Shown here: positions 1-10,666 of the stretch, piece by piece
Position numbering within the stretch: the first letter of the stretch is position 1
Layout: each line of letters begins with the position of its first letter
DNA from: Anaerolinea sp.
GTDB lineage: Bacteria > Chloroflexota > Anaerolineae > Promineifilales > Promineifilaceae
DNA length: 34,225 nucleotides
Assembly (NCBI GenBank): GCA_014879875.1
Contig: JACSRF010000504.1
Span: 1 to 34,225, forward strand
Direction: 5' to 3'
Notes under the pieces: generated by a model
The model's database searches: none
What the model was told of the DNA's origin: nothing
The model's input: the letters and a program-made list of their open reading frames with translations, nothing else
Made by a program: the position numbers and the translations under genes

Positions 1-153
1 GGTCCCACGCTGGACGACTAAAGTCGTTACTACAAACCAGACCCAAAATGATTTTCTGAACATCTATAGTAACTGCTTTAGCGGTCCTACGCTGGACGAC
101 TAAAGTCGTTACTACAAACCAGACCCAAAATGATTTTCTGAACGTCTATAGTG
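1..153. repeat. Two tandem copies of an 82-bp hairpin-bearing unit
   Basis: The first 82 bases are repeated almost exactly from 83 to about 153; the copies differ at single positions (for example ccc/cct near the start and acatc/acgtc near the end). The segment 67-114 is an imperfect inverted repeat beginning TAGTAAC and ending GTTACTA, with an inner stem ACGACT/AGTCGT. A related single copy lies at 25524-25567. It looks like a non-coding MITE-like element; no ORF of note is inside. The window edge may cut further copies. Confidence 0.75.
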
Positions 154-159
154 GTCAAG

Positions 160-222
160 CCCATCGGATTACCGCTCACCGATTACGGATTACGGATTAC
201 CGATTACCGCTCACGGTCTTCC
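160..222. repeat. Heptamer-periodic intergenic repeat (GATTACC/CGGTAAT type)
   Basis: Runs of GATTACCG and GATTACGG with about 7-base spacing, partly self-complementary. The array overlaps the 3' end of the minus-strand phosphoesterase, whose TGA stop (211-213) lies inside it. Same family as 13777-13871, 25290-25351, 25595-25632, 27475-27537 and 29060-29083. Confidence 0.7.
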
Positions 223-1017
223 TATCACATGTTGATGCACAATCGTCTGCTGTGGCAGCAGATGGACAAAATTAAAAGCAGGCGGGTACGCTGTATCTGG
301 GACGACCACCTCATCTTGCGGCCAGGCGGTGAATTGGGCAAAGGTACTGGGGACGGCCACGTATAAAATGCCATCGCGCATCGTTTGCATACTCCGATGA
401 ACGTGCCCGTAAAAAACGCCGCGCAGCCGTTCCCGCGCCGGCAGCAGCGCCCGGTGCAGTTCCGGCCCGCCCACAACGAGCATGTTCCTATCCATCCAGG
501 GGGAATTGAGCGGCTGAATTGGATAGTGCATAAAAATCGTCAACGGCGGGCCTTCTGGCCGCGCTTCCTGCCGCGCCACGGTCAACTGTTCCGGCGAGAG
601 CAGCCCGTGCGGGTCAATCTCGTCCGGGCCGCGCATGTCCAGGACGACAAAGCGGTATCCTTTTACCGCAAAGGCGTAGCTGAGGACGTTAGGGTCATCG
701 CTCAGGTCTTGTTTGGGACCCATGGGCAGGTATTTTTTGAGGGAAACGGCCGTATCATGATTCCCCGTCACGTAATACACCGGCGCTTCCAGCCTGCCCA
801 ACACCTCCCGCGCTAACCGGTACGCGGCCGGGTCAGGGTCGGTGGCGACATCGCCGGTATGCACCACAAAATTCGGCCGCTGCGGCAGCTTATTAATCGC
901 CGCCACTAACGCCTCGGCGCAGGGAAACGGCCGAAACCCGTGCCGCTCATACACGCGCGTCGGGCCAAAATGGGTATCGCTGATGTGAACGAAGTAGACA
1001 GGTTCGGTAGGGGACAT
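211..1017 (-). CDS. Calcineurin-like metallophosphoesterase (CpdA/Icc-like)
   Basis: A 268-residue protein of the binuclear-metal phosphoesterase family. The visible metal-site motifs are in the expected order: D14-T-H16, G55-D56, G85-N-H-D88, a mid-protein M-H-Y, and G-H-V-H near the C-terminus. The arrangement is closest to CpdA/Icc-type enzymes that hydrolyse cyclic nucleotide or other phosphodiesters in the cytoplasm; the substrate cannot be read from sequence. I start it at the Met beginning MSPTEP (1017), because an upstream in-frame extension to 1059 would be encoded by the palindromic hairpin at 1030-1064. It follows nuoM on the same strand, at the place where nuoN is usually found. 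Its stop codon lies in a heptamer repeat. The family is secure, the role is not. Confidence 0.85.
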   Translation of the reverse strand: MSPTEPVYFVHISDTHFGPTRVYERHGFRPFPCAEALVAAINKLPQRPNFVVHTGDVATDPDPAAYRLAREVLGRLEAPVYYVTGNHDTAVSLKKYLPMGPKQDLSDDPNVLSYAFAVKGYRFVVLDMRGPDEIDPHGLLSPEQLTVARQEARPEGPPLTIFMHYPIQPLNSPWMDRNMLVVGGPELHRALLPARERLRGVFYGHVHRSMQTMRDGILYVAVPSTFAQFTAWPQDEVVVPDTAYPPAFNFVHLLPQQTIVHQHVIGRP

Positions 1018-1029
1018 GGCGTGAGGCGT

Positions 1030-1064
1030 GAAGCGTGAAACGTGATTAGCACGTTTCACGCTTC
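1030..1064. repeat. Perfect 15-bp hairpin of CGTGAAA heptamers between nuoM and phosphoesterase
   Basis: Arms 1030-1044 and 1050-1064 are exactly complementary with a 5-base loop. The upstream flank continues the 7-base period (GCGTGAG, GCGTGAA, GCGTGAA, ACGTGA). No U-run follows on the minus strand, so it is a weak terminator candidate. It more likely acts as an RNA-processing or attenuating hairpin after nuoM. Same family as 19373-19453. Confidence 0.7.
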
Positions 1065-1070
1065 AATCAT

Positions 1071-2564
1071 TTACGGCATCATCAGCGCGCCGGCGGCCAT
1101 AATATCCGCCACCAGTTTGGCGACGGTGCTGTCCATCAGCAAAAAGTAAGCCGAGGGGGCAAGGCCAATCCAGAAGATGAAGAGCAGGAAGGAGAGCATA
1201 ATCGCCAGTTCACCGCCGTTCATGTCGCGCAGCTTCTTGTTCTCTTCCTTGTCCAGCGGCCCCATGAAGACGTTTTGGTACATCCACAGCAGGTAAACGG
1301 CCGCCAGAATCACCCCCGTCGTCGCAAACGCGGTGTAAATCCAGGGGCGCGCGCCCAACGCCGTGGACCCCATCGAGCCGAGCAAAATGGTGAATTCGCC
1401 CACGAAGCCATTCAAGCCGGGCAGCCCCATGCTGGAAAGCGTCACAATCAACGACAGCACGGCGAACACCGGCATTGCCTTCCACAGCCCGCCAAAGTCC
1501 GACATCAGGCGCGTGTGCCGCTGTTCGTAAATGACGCCGACCAGGAAAAACAGCGCGCCCGTGCTCAGGCCATGGTTCACGCCTTGCAAAATCGCGCCTT
1601 GCAAACCCGCTTCGTTCAGGGCAAAGATACCAAGCATCACAAACCCAAGATGGCTGATGCTGGAATAGGCGACCAATTTCTTCACGTCTTTTTGCGCAAA
1701 GGAGACAATGGCCCCGTAAATGATGCCGATGATCGCCAGCACGGCAATGGCCGGGGCAAAGTGGTAAGCCGCCTCCGGGAAGAGGGGCAGGTTAAAGCGT
1801 ATGAAGCCATACGTGCCCATTTTCAGCAGCACGCCCGCCAGGATGATCGAACCGGCCGTTGGCGCTTCGGTGTGCGCGTCGGGCAGCCAGGAATGGAACG
1901 GGAAGACCGGCACCTTGATGGCGAAGGCGATGGCAAAGCCGATGAAGAGCCAGTTTTGCGCCGCCGCAAACGCCGCCCGCCCGGTGATCAGGTCCGGCAG
2001 GGAAAAAGTCTCATTGGTGATGCCCATGTACAAAATCGCCAGCAGCATCAGCAGCGACCCGGCCATGGTGTAGAGGAAGAACTTGATGGAGGCGTAGATG
2101 CGGTTCTTGCCTCCCCAAATGCCGATGAGGAAGTACATGGGGATGAGGGTGAACTCCCAGAAGATGTAGAACAGGAACAAATCCTGCGCCAGGAAGACGC
2201 CCAACATGCCCGCTTCCAGCAGCAGCATGAAGATGTAATACTGTTTCACCTGCATGGTGATGGCCGTCCATGAGGAAGCAATCGCCAGCATGGAGATGAA
2301 GGTGGTCAGCAGTATCATGAGGATGCTCAGGCCATCCACGCCCATGTGGTACTCGATGCCCCAGGAGGGAATCCACGGGATGCGGTCAATTATTTGCAGG
2401 CCGCTGATGGCCGGTTCAAACCGCCTTAGCACAACCAGCGACAATACAAACGTAACAATGGAGAAGCCCACAGCCAACTGTTTGATCAGCAGTTCTTTTG
2501 ACGGCTTCAACGCTAAAAGAATCAGCGCCCCCAGGACTGGGAAGAAAGTTAAGATGGTAAGCAT
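1071..2564 (-). CDS. nuoM: NADH-quinone oxidoreductase subunit M
   Basis: A 497-residue antiporter-like membrane subunit of complex I that translocates protons in the membrane arm. It is multi-spanning throughout, with the conserved TM5 glutamate (E137 in a W-E-F-T motif) and the TM7 lysine (K217 in A-I-K-V-P) followed by the family's F-H-S-W-L-P-D-A-H-T-E-A-P signature. Length is normal for NuoM. The start at 2564 is supported by a strong GGAGGG ribosome site just upstream. It is the last nuo gene here, 50 bases downstream of nuoL; a phosphoesterase follows instead of nuoN. Confidence 0.97.
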   Translation of the reverse strand: MLTILTFFPVLGALILLALKPSKELLIKQLAVGFSIVTFVLSLVVLRRFEPAISGLQIIDRIPWIPSWGIEYHMGVDGLSILMILLTTFISMLAIASSWTAITMQVKQYYIFMLLLEAGMLGVFLAQDLFLFYIFWEFTLIPMYFLIGIWGGKNRIYASIKFFLYTMAGSLLMLLAILYMGITNETFSLPDLITGRAAFAAAQNWLFIGFAIAFAIKVPVFPFHSWLPDAHTEAPTAGSIILAGVLLKMGTYGFIRFNLPLFPEAAYHFAPAIAVLAIIGIIYGAIVSFAQKDVKKLVAYSSISHLGFVMLGIFALNEAGLQGAILQGVNHGLSTGALFFLVGVIYEQRHTRLMSDFGGLWKAMPVFAVLSLIVTLSSMGLPGLNGFVGEFTILLGSMGSTALGARPWIYTAFATTGVILAAVYLLWMYQNVFMGPLDKEENKKLRDMNGGELAIMLSFLLFIFWIGLAPSAYFLLMDSTVAKLVADIMAAGALMMP

Positions 2565-2614
2565 ATTATCCCTCCGAAAGGCTATTTCACTCTGTTGCCT
2601 ATCATGTGAAAAGT

Positions 2615-4891
<2,277 letters not shown>

Positions 4892-4903
4892 AATGTCCCC
4901 TCC

Positions 4904-5218
4904 TTATCCTTTCAGCGTGTTGATGTCATCAATATTGATGCTCTTCTTCGTGCGGAAAATCGTCACGATCAACGCCAGACCCACCGCCACTTCGGCCGCG
5001 GCCACGGTGATGACAAAAAAGGTCAACACCTGCCCATCCAGGTCGCCCAGGTGGCGCGAAAAGGCCACAAACGCCAGGTTGGCCGAGTTCAGCATCATCT
5101 CCACCGACATAAAGACAACAACGGCATTGCGGCGCAGCAGCACACCCATCGCCCCAATCGTAAACAGAATGACGCTCAAGGCCACGTACCAATCAATGCT
5201 TACCGTATCAGGCATCAT
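4904..5218 (-). CDS. nuoK: NADH-quinone oxidoreductase subunit K
   Basis: A small 104-residue subunit with three membrane helices that links the quinone module to the antiporter-like subunits. The two conserved buried glutamates are present (E40 in M-S-V-E-M-M-L-N and E76 in A-A-A-E-V-A). The start overlaps the end of nuoJ by 11 bases. Two consecutive ATGs exist (5218 and 5215); the AAGGAGGGG site fits the second better, so the true start could be one residue shorter. Translational coupling to nuoJ is likely. Confidence 0.95.
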   Translation of the reverse strand: MMPDTVSIDWYVALSVILFTIGAMGVLLRRNAVVVFMSVEMMLNSANLAFVAFSRHLGDLDGQVLTFFVITVAAAEVAVGLALIVTIFRTKKSINIDDINTLKG

Positions 5219-5741
5219 CCCCTCCTTGCGCCAACTGCGCCATCTTCTTGCGGCGTCCCAAGACGACGACGCCGATCATCGCCGTCAGCAGCAAGACGCC
5301 GGTGAGTTCAAAGGGAAAGACATACGCTTCAAACAGGCGCAGCCCCAATGCGGCCGGGCTGGTATCTATAAATGGCGCGGTATCGCCCCCGGCAGTTGGG
5401 CGCAAGACCAGGTTCGTCACAAACAGCACCACCAGCGCCGCGCCTAAAAATCCGGCCAAAACCCATTCCCAGTCGCGCAGCCCCTGGATACCGCCGCCTG
5501 AACGCTCGGCCCCCAGCAGCATGATGACGAAGAGGAACAGCACCATGATCGCCCCGGCGTACACCGTCACCTGCACGACGGCGATAAATGGCGCATTCAA
5601 GACCAGGTACAAGACAGCAATGGTGACGAAGTTCAACGCCAAAAACAGGGCGCTGTAAATGGCATTGCGGCTGGCTAACATCCCCGACGCCGAAGCAATG
5701 GCAATGAACGCCAAAATGAAAAACACAATTGGATTACCCAT
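5208..5741 (-). CDS. nuoJ: NADH-quinone oxidoreductase subunit J
   Basis: A 177-residue membrane subunit with about five hydrophobic segments and the NuoJ pattern ([12 protein letters not shown] near residues 24-35, then [16 protein letters not shown]). The V-Y-A-G-A-I-M segment corresponds to the flexible TM3 region implicated in coupling quinone reduction to proton pumping. It begins 8 bases after nuoI and overlaps nuoK by 11 bases. The ribosome site is weak, so it probably relies on coupling. Confidence 0.95.
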   Translation of the reverse strand: MGNPIVFFILAFIAIASASGMLASRNAIYSALFLALNFVTIAVLYLVLNAPFIAVVQVTVYAGAIMVLFLFVIMLLGAERSGGGIQGLRDWEWVLAGFLGAALVVLFVTNLVLRPTAGGDTAPFIDTSPAALGLRLFEAYVFPFELTGVLLLTAMIGVVVLGRRKKMAQLAQGGDDA

Positions 5742-5749
5742 TCATACAC

Positions 5750-6259
5750 CTATTTTGGATCCGCCATATCCGGGATGGCGCGGTCAAACGTGCCCGCTTC
5801 GACCTGCTGCGGGGTGGAACGGCCGTTAATCGGCACATCCACAATCAACATATCCTTCGTATAAATGGCGCTCGCCCGGTCATAAAAGCTCAACTCATAA
5901 TTGTGTTCCAGGACAATGGCCTCGGTCGGACACGCATCTTCGCAAAAACCGCAAAAGATACAGCGCAGCATATTAATCTCGTAAGTCTTCGCATACCGTT
6001 CCCCTGGCGAATACCGCTCTTCGTCTTTGTTTTCCGCCGCCTCCACAAAAATAGCATCCGCAGGGCAGGCGGCCGCGCACAACGCGCAGCCAATACATTT
6101 TTCCAGCCCATTGTCATACCGCTTTAGCTCGTGCCGCCCCTTAAAACGATAGCGCACCGGCCGTTTCACTTCCGGGTATTGAATGGTCACCGGCGGCATA
6201 AACGCATGTTTGAGGGTTATGTACATTCCTTGCAAAAGCGCTTGAATTTCACCTAGCAT
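5750..6259 (-). CDS. nuoI: NADH-quinone oxidoreductase subunit I (two 4Fe-4S clusters)
   Basis: A 169-residue ferredoxin-like subunit carrying clusters N6a and N6b in the peripheral arm. Two classical C-x2-C-x2-C-x3-C-P motifs are visible: C55, C58, C61, C65 and C100, C103, C106, C110. I chose the ATG at 6259 because GGAGAG lies about 9 bases upstream. An upstream in-frame start at 6295 would read through a hairpin (6277-6306) and is unlikely. It sits between nuoH and nuoJ in the normal order. Confidence 0.96.
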   Translation of the reverse strand: MLGEIQALLQGMYITLKHAFMPPVTIQYPEVKRPVRYRFKGRHELKRYDNGLEKCIGCALCAAACPADAIFVEAAENKDEERYSPGERYAKTYEINMLRCIFCGFCEDACPTEAIVLEHNYELSFYDRASAIYTKDMLIVDVPINGRSTPQQVEAGTFDRAIPDMADPK

Positions 6260-6276
6260 AACGTATCTCTCTCCCA

Positions 6277-6306
6277 GACCTGATAGGTTTTGCAAACTAT
6301 CAGGTC
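6277..6306. repeat. 10-bp intercistronic hairpin between nuoH and nuoI
   Basis: GACCTGATAG at 6277-6286 pairs perfectly with CTATCAGGTC at 6297-6306. No U-run follows. It shares the GACCTG/CAGGTC core with hairpins at 19315-19349 and 31191-31207. It may stabilise or cut the polycistronic nuo message. Confidence 0.6.
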
Positions 6307-6313
6307 GGCGACA

Positions 6314-7420
6314 TCATCGGCCAATAAACTCCAGCAGCGCGTTCGCAATTGGCTGGAAGACGCCTTCCGCATCCAACACCAGCACCACGGCCATCACCAC
6401 AAAATTCGCCACCGCCACCGGCAGCAGCACCTTCCAGCCAAAGCTCATCAACTGGTCATAGCGCAAACGCGGAAATGAGGCGCGAATCCAGATCATGATC
6501 AGCAGGCCGATGATGATTTTGATGCTAATGTACACAAAGCCGAGCAATGGAAACTCATCTACAAATGGGCCGCGATACCCGCCAAAGAAGAGCGTCGCGG
6601 CAATGGCGCTCAACGACCCCATCTTCATGTACTCCGCCATGAAGAACATGCCAAAGCGCATCCCGCCATACTCCACGTTGAACCCGGCCGACAACTCTTG
6701 TTCCGCTTCGAGCAGGTCAAACGGGGCGCGCTGCAACTCCGCCATCACCGCAAGGGAGAAAACAATGGCGGCAATCGGCTGCAAAAACACAAACCAACCA
6801 TTTTTTTGCGCGGCCACAATGCTGCCCATGTCCATGCTGTCGGCCAGCATGATGGGAATGAGAATAGAAAGGCCCATCGCCAATTCATAGCTGATCATCT
6901 GCGCCGAGGCGCGAATACCGCCCAATATCGCGTATTTGCTGTTAGAAGCCCATCCTGCCAGCACCACGCCGTAAACGCCAATTGACGTAATTGCCAGAAC
7001 AAACAACACGCCAATGTTCACGCCGGGGGCGATGGCAAAATATTGGTACGGGTCGGGCACAAGCCAGGGCACTTTTCCCGCCAGCGGGATGACAGCCAGG
7101 ATTAAAATGGCGGGGATGACGGCCAGCATAGGAGCTAAATTGTAGGTAACGATGTCCACCTTGCCCGGCGTGATGTCTTCCTTAAAGAATAGTTTCACGG
7201 CGTCGGCGCCTGGCTGCAAAATGCCACCCAGCAGTTTCCGCTCCTTGCCACTGCGCGTCGGAATCGGGATGTAGCCGGCGCGGTTAGGGCCAACACGATG
7301 CTGCAAACGCGCCAGCACCTTGCGTTCGAGTAATGTTGTGTAAGCAAAGCCGGTAATAAAGGCAAAGGTAACGATAAAACCGACAATGAGCGCGCGTAAG
7401 GCTATTTGACCCGGCGTCAT
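6314..7420 (-). CDS. nuoH: NADH-quinone oxidoreductase subunit H
   Basis: A 368-residue membrane subunit forming much of the quinone-access channel. Signature segments are visible: E-R-K-V-L-A-R-L-Q-H-R-V-G-P-N near residues 31-45, the R-A-P-F-D-L-L-E-A-E-Q-E-L motif in the middle, and several membrane helices. Length is slightly above the common 320-350. The ATG at 7420 is preceded by a good AAAGGAG site. It is separated from nuoG by a perfect 15-bp hairpin (7449-7481). Confidence 0.97.
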   Translation of the reverse strand: MTPGQIALRALIVGFIVTFAFITGFAYTTLLERKVLARLQHRVGPNRAGYIPIPTRSGKERKLLGGILQPGADAVKLFFKEDITPGKVDIVTYNLAPMLAVIPAILILAVIPLAGKVPWLVPDPYQYFAIAPGVNIGVLFVLAITSIGVYGVVLAGWASNSKYAILGGIRASAQMISYELAMGLSILIPIMLADSMDMGSIVAAQKNGWFVFLQPIAAIVFSLAVMAELQRAPFDLLEAEQELSAGFNVEYGGMRFGMFFMAEYMKMGSLSAIAATLFFGGYRGPFVDEFPLLGFVYISIKIIIGLLIMIWIRASFPRLRYDQLMSFGWKVLLPVAVANFVVMAVVLVLDAEGVFQPIANALLEFIGR

Positions 7421-7448
7421 AAGCTCTCCTTTCCTCGTCCTTGTCTCT

Positions 7449-7481
7449 AAATTGGTTCAATCTTGGAGATTGAACCAATTT
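7449..7481. repeat. Perfect 15-bp hairpin between nuoG and nuoH
   Basis: Arms 7449-7463 and 7467-7481 are perfectly complementary with a 3-base loop; the core is GGTTCAATCT/AGATTGAACC. It lies in the 68-base gap between the nuoG stop and the nuoH start. A full terminator would silence nuoH-M, and there is no good U-run on the minus strand. A mobile palindrome or RNA-processing site is more likely. Confidence 0.7.
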
Positions 7482-7488
7482 GTATTAT

Positions 7489-10056
7489 CTACTGTTCACT
7501 TTTGCGGATGTCGGCCACGGCCGTTCCCGGCCAATAGGGTACACCACGCAGCGCCGCAACGCTGGCAGGCATGTCTTCATCCACCTGCACACGGGCGACG
7601 ACGGCCGTTCCCCGTACACCCACCCGCGCCGCTACTTGCGCCATCTCCCCCGCCGCCAATGCCAACTTCGCGGCCTCAGCGGGGTGCAGCAGCAGCGTCG
7701 GCTGCGCCAGCCGTTGCGCAATAACCGGGGAATAGCGGTTCAACGTGCCCGGCGTGTACAACGCGGCCGCGCGCACCAGCGCCAGCCCGTCAGGGGGCGT
7801 CACATCCACATCCGGCACGGCAAACGGCTCCTTCGGCGGCGTGATCGGGCACTGCTGCCCCAGCCCAGAGCGGTTCTCAAACGCCGTGCCGCCATAATAC
7901 AGCGCCTCGTCGCTAACCATCGGCCACTGCTGGACGACCTGCGCCAGTGTGCGGTAATCCATCGCCTTGTACGATTTCACCGCCTTGCTGATATCGCGGA
8001 AGACCAGGCTGGCGGCAAAAGGCGGTTTACCCAGGCCGACCCGCTCGCCCACCTGCGCCAATATTTGCCAGTCAGGGCGGCTCGCGCCCACCGCCGTCAC
8101 CGCCGGATAATAGCGCTGCACGCGCCGCTCGCCGCTGGTGAAGGTTCCTTCACGCTCCGCCCAACTTTGCGCCGGGAGAACGACGTCGGCCAGAGCGGCC
8201 GTTTCCGTCATAAACAATTCCTGCACGACGAGCAGTTCCAACTGCCCGCGCCCGGCCAATAAGCCATCGCCAACGGGGTCGGCGGCCATCACGTAAAGGG
8301 CTTTGATACGGCCGTCGCCCACCCCATCATATACCTCAGCCGCGCTCAACCCCGCCTCTTTAACCGGCTTGTACCCCGGCTCAAACGCCGGATGTACGCC
8401 CATATCCCACGCCCCTTGCGTGTTGTTGTGCGGCCAGACGGGGATGAGGCCATTGTTGGCGCGCCCGACGCGCCCTTCGCCCCCATTTTTCAGCAGCAGC
8501 AGGTTGCCCAACAGCCGCGCAATCGCTTCGGTTTCCGCATAGGTGACGCCCTCAGCGCCATAGAAGGCGACCAGGTTGTTGGCTTTCACCAATATTTGCG
8601 CTGCCGCCACCAGGTCATTTTCAGGATTGTCTACTTTCACTTTAGCGGCATTGAGCAGGTCGCGCACGGTGGCGACGGCCGTTCCCGGCCGGTAATGCAG
8701 CGCATACGTCGCCAACGGGTCCAGGCGCGTCGGGCGGACGTTCAACACCACCAGGGTCGCCCCCCGTTCCGCCGCCTGCTTCACGCGCAGCCACCAGATC
8801 GGCTCCTCTTCGTGCAAATCGGCAGCGACGACGAGAATGGCGTCCCCTTGCCCCAACCGCTGCGGGTTGTCGTAATTCTCTTCGTGGACAATGCCCACCT
8901 GCGCCGCCACGTCGCCCCCCGCCAGGCGCGGATTCGCCAGCCCGACGTTGTTGCTCTTCAACCCTTTGCGCAGCAGCTTTTGCAAGAGGAAGAAATCCTC
9001 ATTGCTCACGCGGTCGCCGCCGAGACCGGCAACGGCCGTGCCGCTAAATCCTTGCAGCTTACCGGCCACAAAATCGAGCGCTTCATCCCAACTCACCTCA
9101 ACCAGCTTGCCATCCTGGCGCAGCAATGGCTGCCGCAGCCGTTCTGGCGCAGCGGCAAAATGATGCACAAAGCGGTCGCGGTCCGCAATCCACGTTTCGT
9201 TGATCTGTTCATGCTGGCGCGGCATCACGCGCTTGATGACAGTGCGCCCACCGGCGGCCGCCTCAATGCGCGTGCTAAAGGTCATGTTGCTCCCGGCCGG
9301 CCCGTGCGGGGAAAGGGTCGCCACCGGCGTCATCTCCCAGGGGCGCGCGCCAAACCGGAAATCGGCCGTTGTCAGCGCCCCCACCGGGCAAATATCCGTC
9401 GTGTTTCCACTCCAATAGCTGTCGAAACCGGGGTCAGAGAGCGTCACAATTTCCAGGCTGCGGCCGCGATTGTGGAACTGGATCACCGGGTCGCCGACCA
9501 CCTCCTCCTGGAAGCGAATACAGCGGGCGCATTGAATACAACGCTCCCGATCCAGGAAGATCATCTCGCCCAATGGCACATGTTTGTCCAGCTTCAGCTT
9601 GTCGGCGAAGACCATGCGGCTGTCGCCCTTGCCATGTTCCATGGTCAGGTTTTGCAGCGGACATTCCCCCCCTTTGTCACAGATGGGGCAGTCCAGCGGG
9701 TGGCTGCTCAACAAAAATTCGATCACCGCTTCGCGCGCTTCGATCACCGGTGGGGTTTGCGTGCGCACCACCATGCCCGGACTGGTCTGCACAGTGCAGG
9801 CCGTTTGCAAAGTCCGGCCAAAGTTGATCTGCGGGCTGCCGTCCGCATTGGTCAGCAGTTCGCCGGTCGCCCGGTCACGCACCGGCAGCCCAATTTCCAC
9901 CAGGCACATGCGGCACATGCCCACCGGGGACATTTTCGGGTGGTAACAAAAGACGGGGATGTCATTCTCAATACGCTTGGCGGCGTCTACGACCAACGTC
10001 CCTTTGGGCACGCTTACTTCAACGCCGTCAACGGTCAACGTTATCAGATCACTCAT
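7489..10056 (-). CDS. nuoG: NADH-quinone oxidoreductase subunit G
   Basis: An 855-residue Fe-S subunit of the peripheral arm. Visible from the N-terminus: a 2Fe-2S ferredoxin domain (C37, C48, C51, C87), the His-Cys3 N5 ligands (H119, C123, C126, C132), a 4Fe-4S site (C173, C176, C179, C223), then a long molybdopterin-oxidoreductase-like domain. I chose the start at 10056 (MSDLITL) because AGAGGA lies just upstream and the ferredoxin fold begins directly. The track-style start at 10086 would add an unconserved lysine-rich lead. The start overlaps the Uma2 gene stop by 8 bases, which suggests translational coupling. Confidence 0.96.
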   Translation of the reverse strand: MSDLITLTVDGVEVSVPKGTLVVDAAKRIENDIPVFCYHPKMSPVGMCRMCLVEIGLPVRDRATGELLTNADGSPQINFGRTLQTACTVQTSPGMVVRTQTPPVIEAREAVIEFLLSSHPLDCPICDKGGECPLQNLTMEHGKGDSRMVFADKLKLDKHVPLGEMIFLDRERCIQCARCIRFQEEVVGDPVIQFHNRGRSLEIVTLSDPGFDSYWSGNTTDICPVGALTTADFRFGARPWEMTPVATLSPHGPAGSNMTFSTRIEAAAGGRTVIKRVMPRQHEQINETWIADRDRFVHHFAAAPERLRQPLLRQDGKLVEVSWDEALDFVAGKLQGFSGTAVAGLGGDRVSNEDFFLLQKLLRKGLKSNNVGLANPRLAGGDVAAQVGIVHEENYDNPQRLGQGDAILVVAADLHEEEPIWWLRVKQAAERGATLVVLNVRPTRLDPLATYALHYRPGTAVATVRDLLNAAKVKVDNPENDLVAAAQILVKANNLVAFYGAEGVTYAETEAIARLLGNLLLLKNGGEGRVGRANNGLIPVWPHNNTQGAWDMGVHPAFEPGYKPVKEAGLSAAEVYDGVGDGRIKALYVMAADPVGDGLLAGRGQLELLVVQELFMTETAALADVVLPAQSWAEREGTFTSGERRVQRYYPAVTAVGASRPDWQILAQVGERVGLGKPPFAASLVFRDISKAVKSYKAMDYRTLAQVVQQWPMVSDEALYYGGTAFENRSGLGQQCPITPPKEPFAVPDVDVTPPDGLALVRAAALYTPGTLNRYSPVIAQRLAQPTLLLHPAEAAKLALAAGEMAQVAARVGVRGTAVVARVQVDEDMPASVAALRGVPYWPGTAVADIRKSEQ

Positions 10057-10663
10057 GCTGATCCTCTTCTTCCACTTGTTTTTCACCCATCAACTCGGCC
10101 AGGTTCAGCACGAAGCCTGGAAAAAGCTGGGGCGCGAAGGAATCTGATGGCGGCACGCTGGCGGTCAGCAGAAAGCCATCAGGTGTGTTTTTGTATTCGG
10201 AAATCAACAAGGTATCCGCTTCCACCAGCCAATACCAGGATACGCCGGCGCGTTGGTAGGTTTGCAGCTTGGTGGATTTATCACGCACGGCCGTTCCCGG
10301 TGACAACACCTCCACCACCAGATCAGGCGCGCCCACAATACGCAGCCCATCTTCAATGCGGTCAAAATGCTCCGTCAGCAAGAAAGCCAGGTCGGGCACA
10401 TAAGTCGCCGTCTCGGTGATGTCCACCTCAATTTCCGGCCATACTTTACCTGACCGCTTTTCGCGCAAAAAGATAAGTAACGCAGCATAAATCTGCCCCA
10501 TAATTTCTTGGTGACGTAAACGAGGTCTGGGCATTGGGATCAACTCTCCATCTTCCCATTCGTAATAGGGATGATCTTCGGGCAGGGTGCGATATGCCTC
10601 CCGTGTCCAGGGTTGCGTGGCTATAACCAGAGGGGGGGCAACGGCCGTTGCCATCACACTCAT
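10049..10663 (-). CDS. Uma2 (DUF820) family PD-(D/E)XK nuclease-like protein inside the nuo operon
   Basis: A 204-residue protein of the Uma2/DUF820 family, a restriction-endonuclease-like fold that is expanded in cyanobacteria and Chloroflexota. The core is clear: P-D-L-A-F near residue 90, D114 and E118 in P-D-L-V-V-E-V-L-S-P, K129/K132 and the G-V-S-W-Y-W-L-V strand. The putative catalytic residues are intact. It begins 3 bases after the nuoF stop and overlaps the nuoG start by 8 bases. It must therefore be transcribed and probably translated with complex I, although nothing in its sequence suggests a complex I function. The biological role of the family is not established. An ACGGCCGT palindrome lies in its first codons. 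Confidence 0.9.
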   Translation of the reverse strand: MSVMATAVAPPLVIATQPWTREAYRTLPEDHPYYEWEDGELIPMPRPRLRHQEIMGQIYAALLIFLREKRSGKVWPEIEVDITETATYVPDLAFLLTEHFDRIEDGLRIVGAPDLVVEVLSPGTAVRDKSTKLQTYQRAGVSWYWLVEADTLLISEYKNTPDGFLLTASVPPSDSFAPQLFPGFVLNLAELMGEKQVEEEDQHE

Positions 10664-10666
10664 CTA

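Noticed and set aside
1030-1064. Rho-independent terminator after nuoM
   Set aside because: The stem is strong but lacks a U-run on the minus strand and is part of a dispersed heptamer family.
8392-10419. A 675-codon plus-strand open frame opposite nuoG
   Set aside because: It is antisense to intact nuoG and the Uma2 gene, is rich in Arg, His and Gln as typical for shadow frames of GC-rich genes, and has no recognisable domain.
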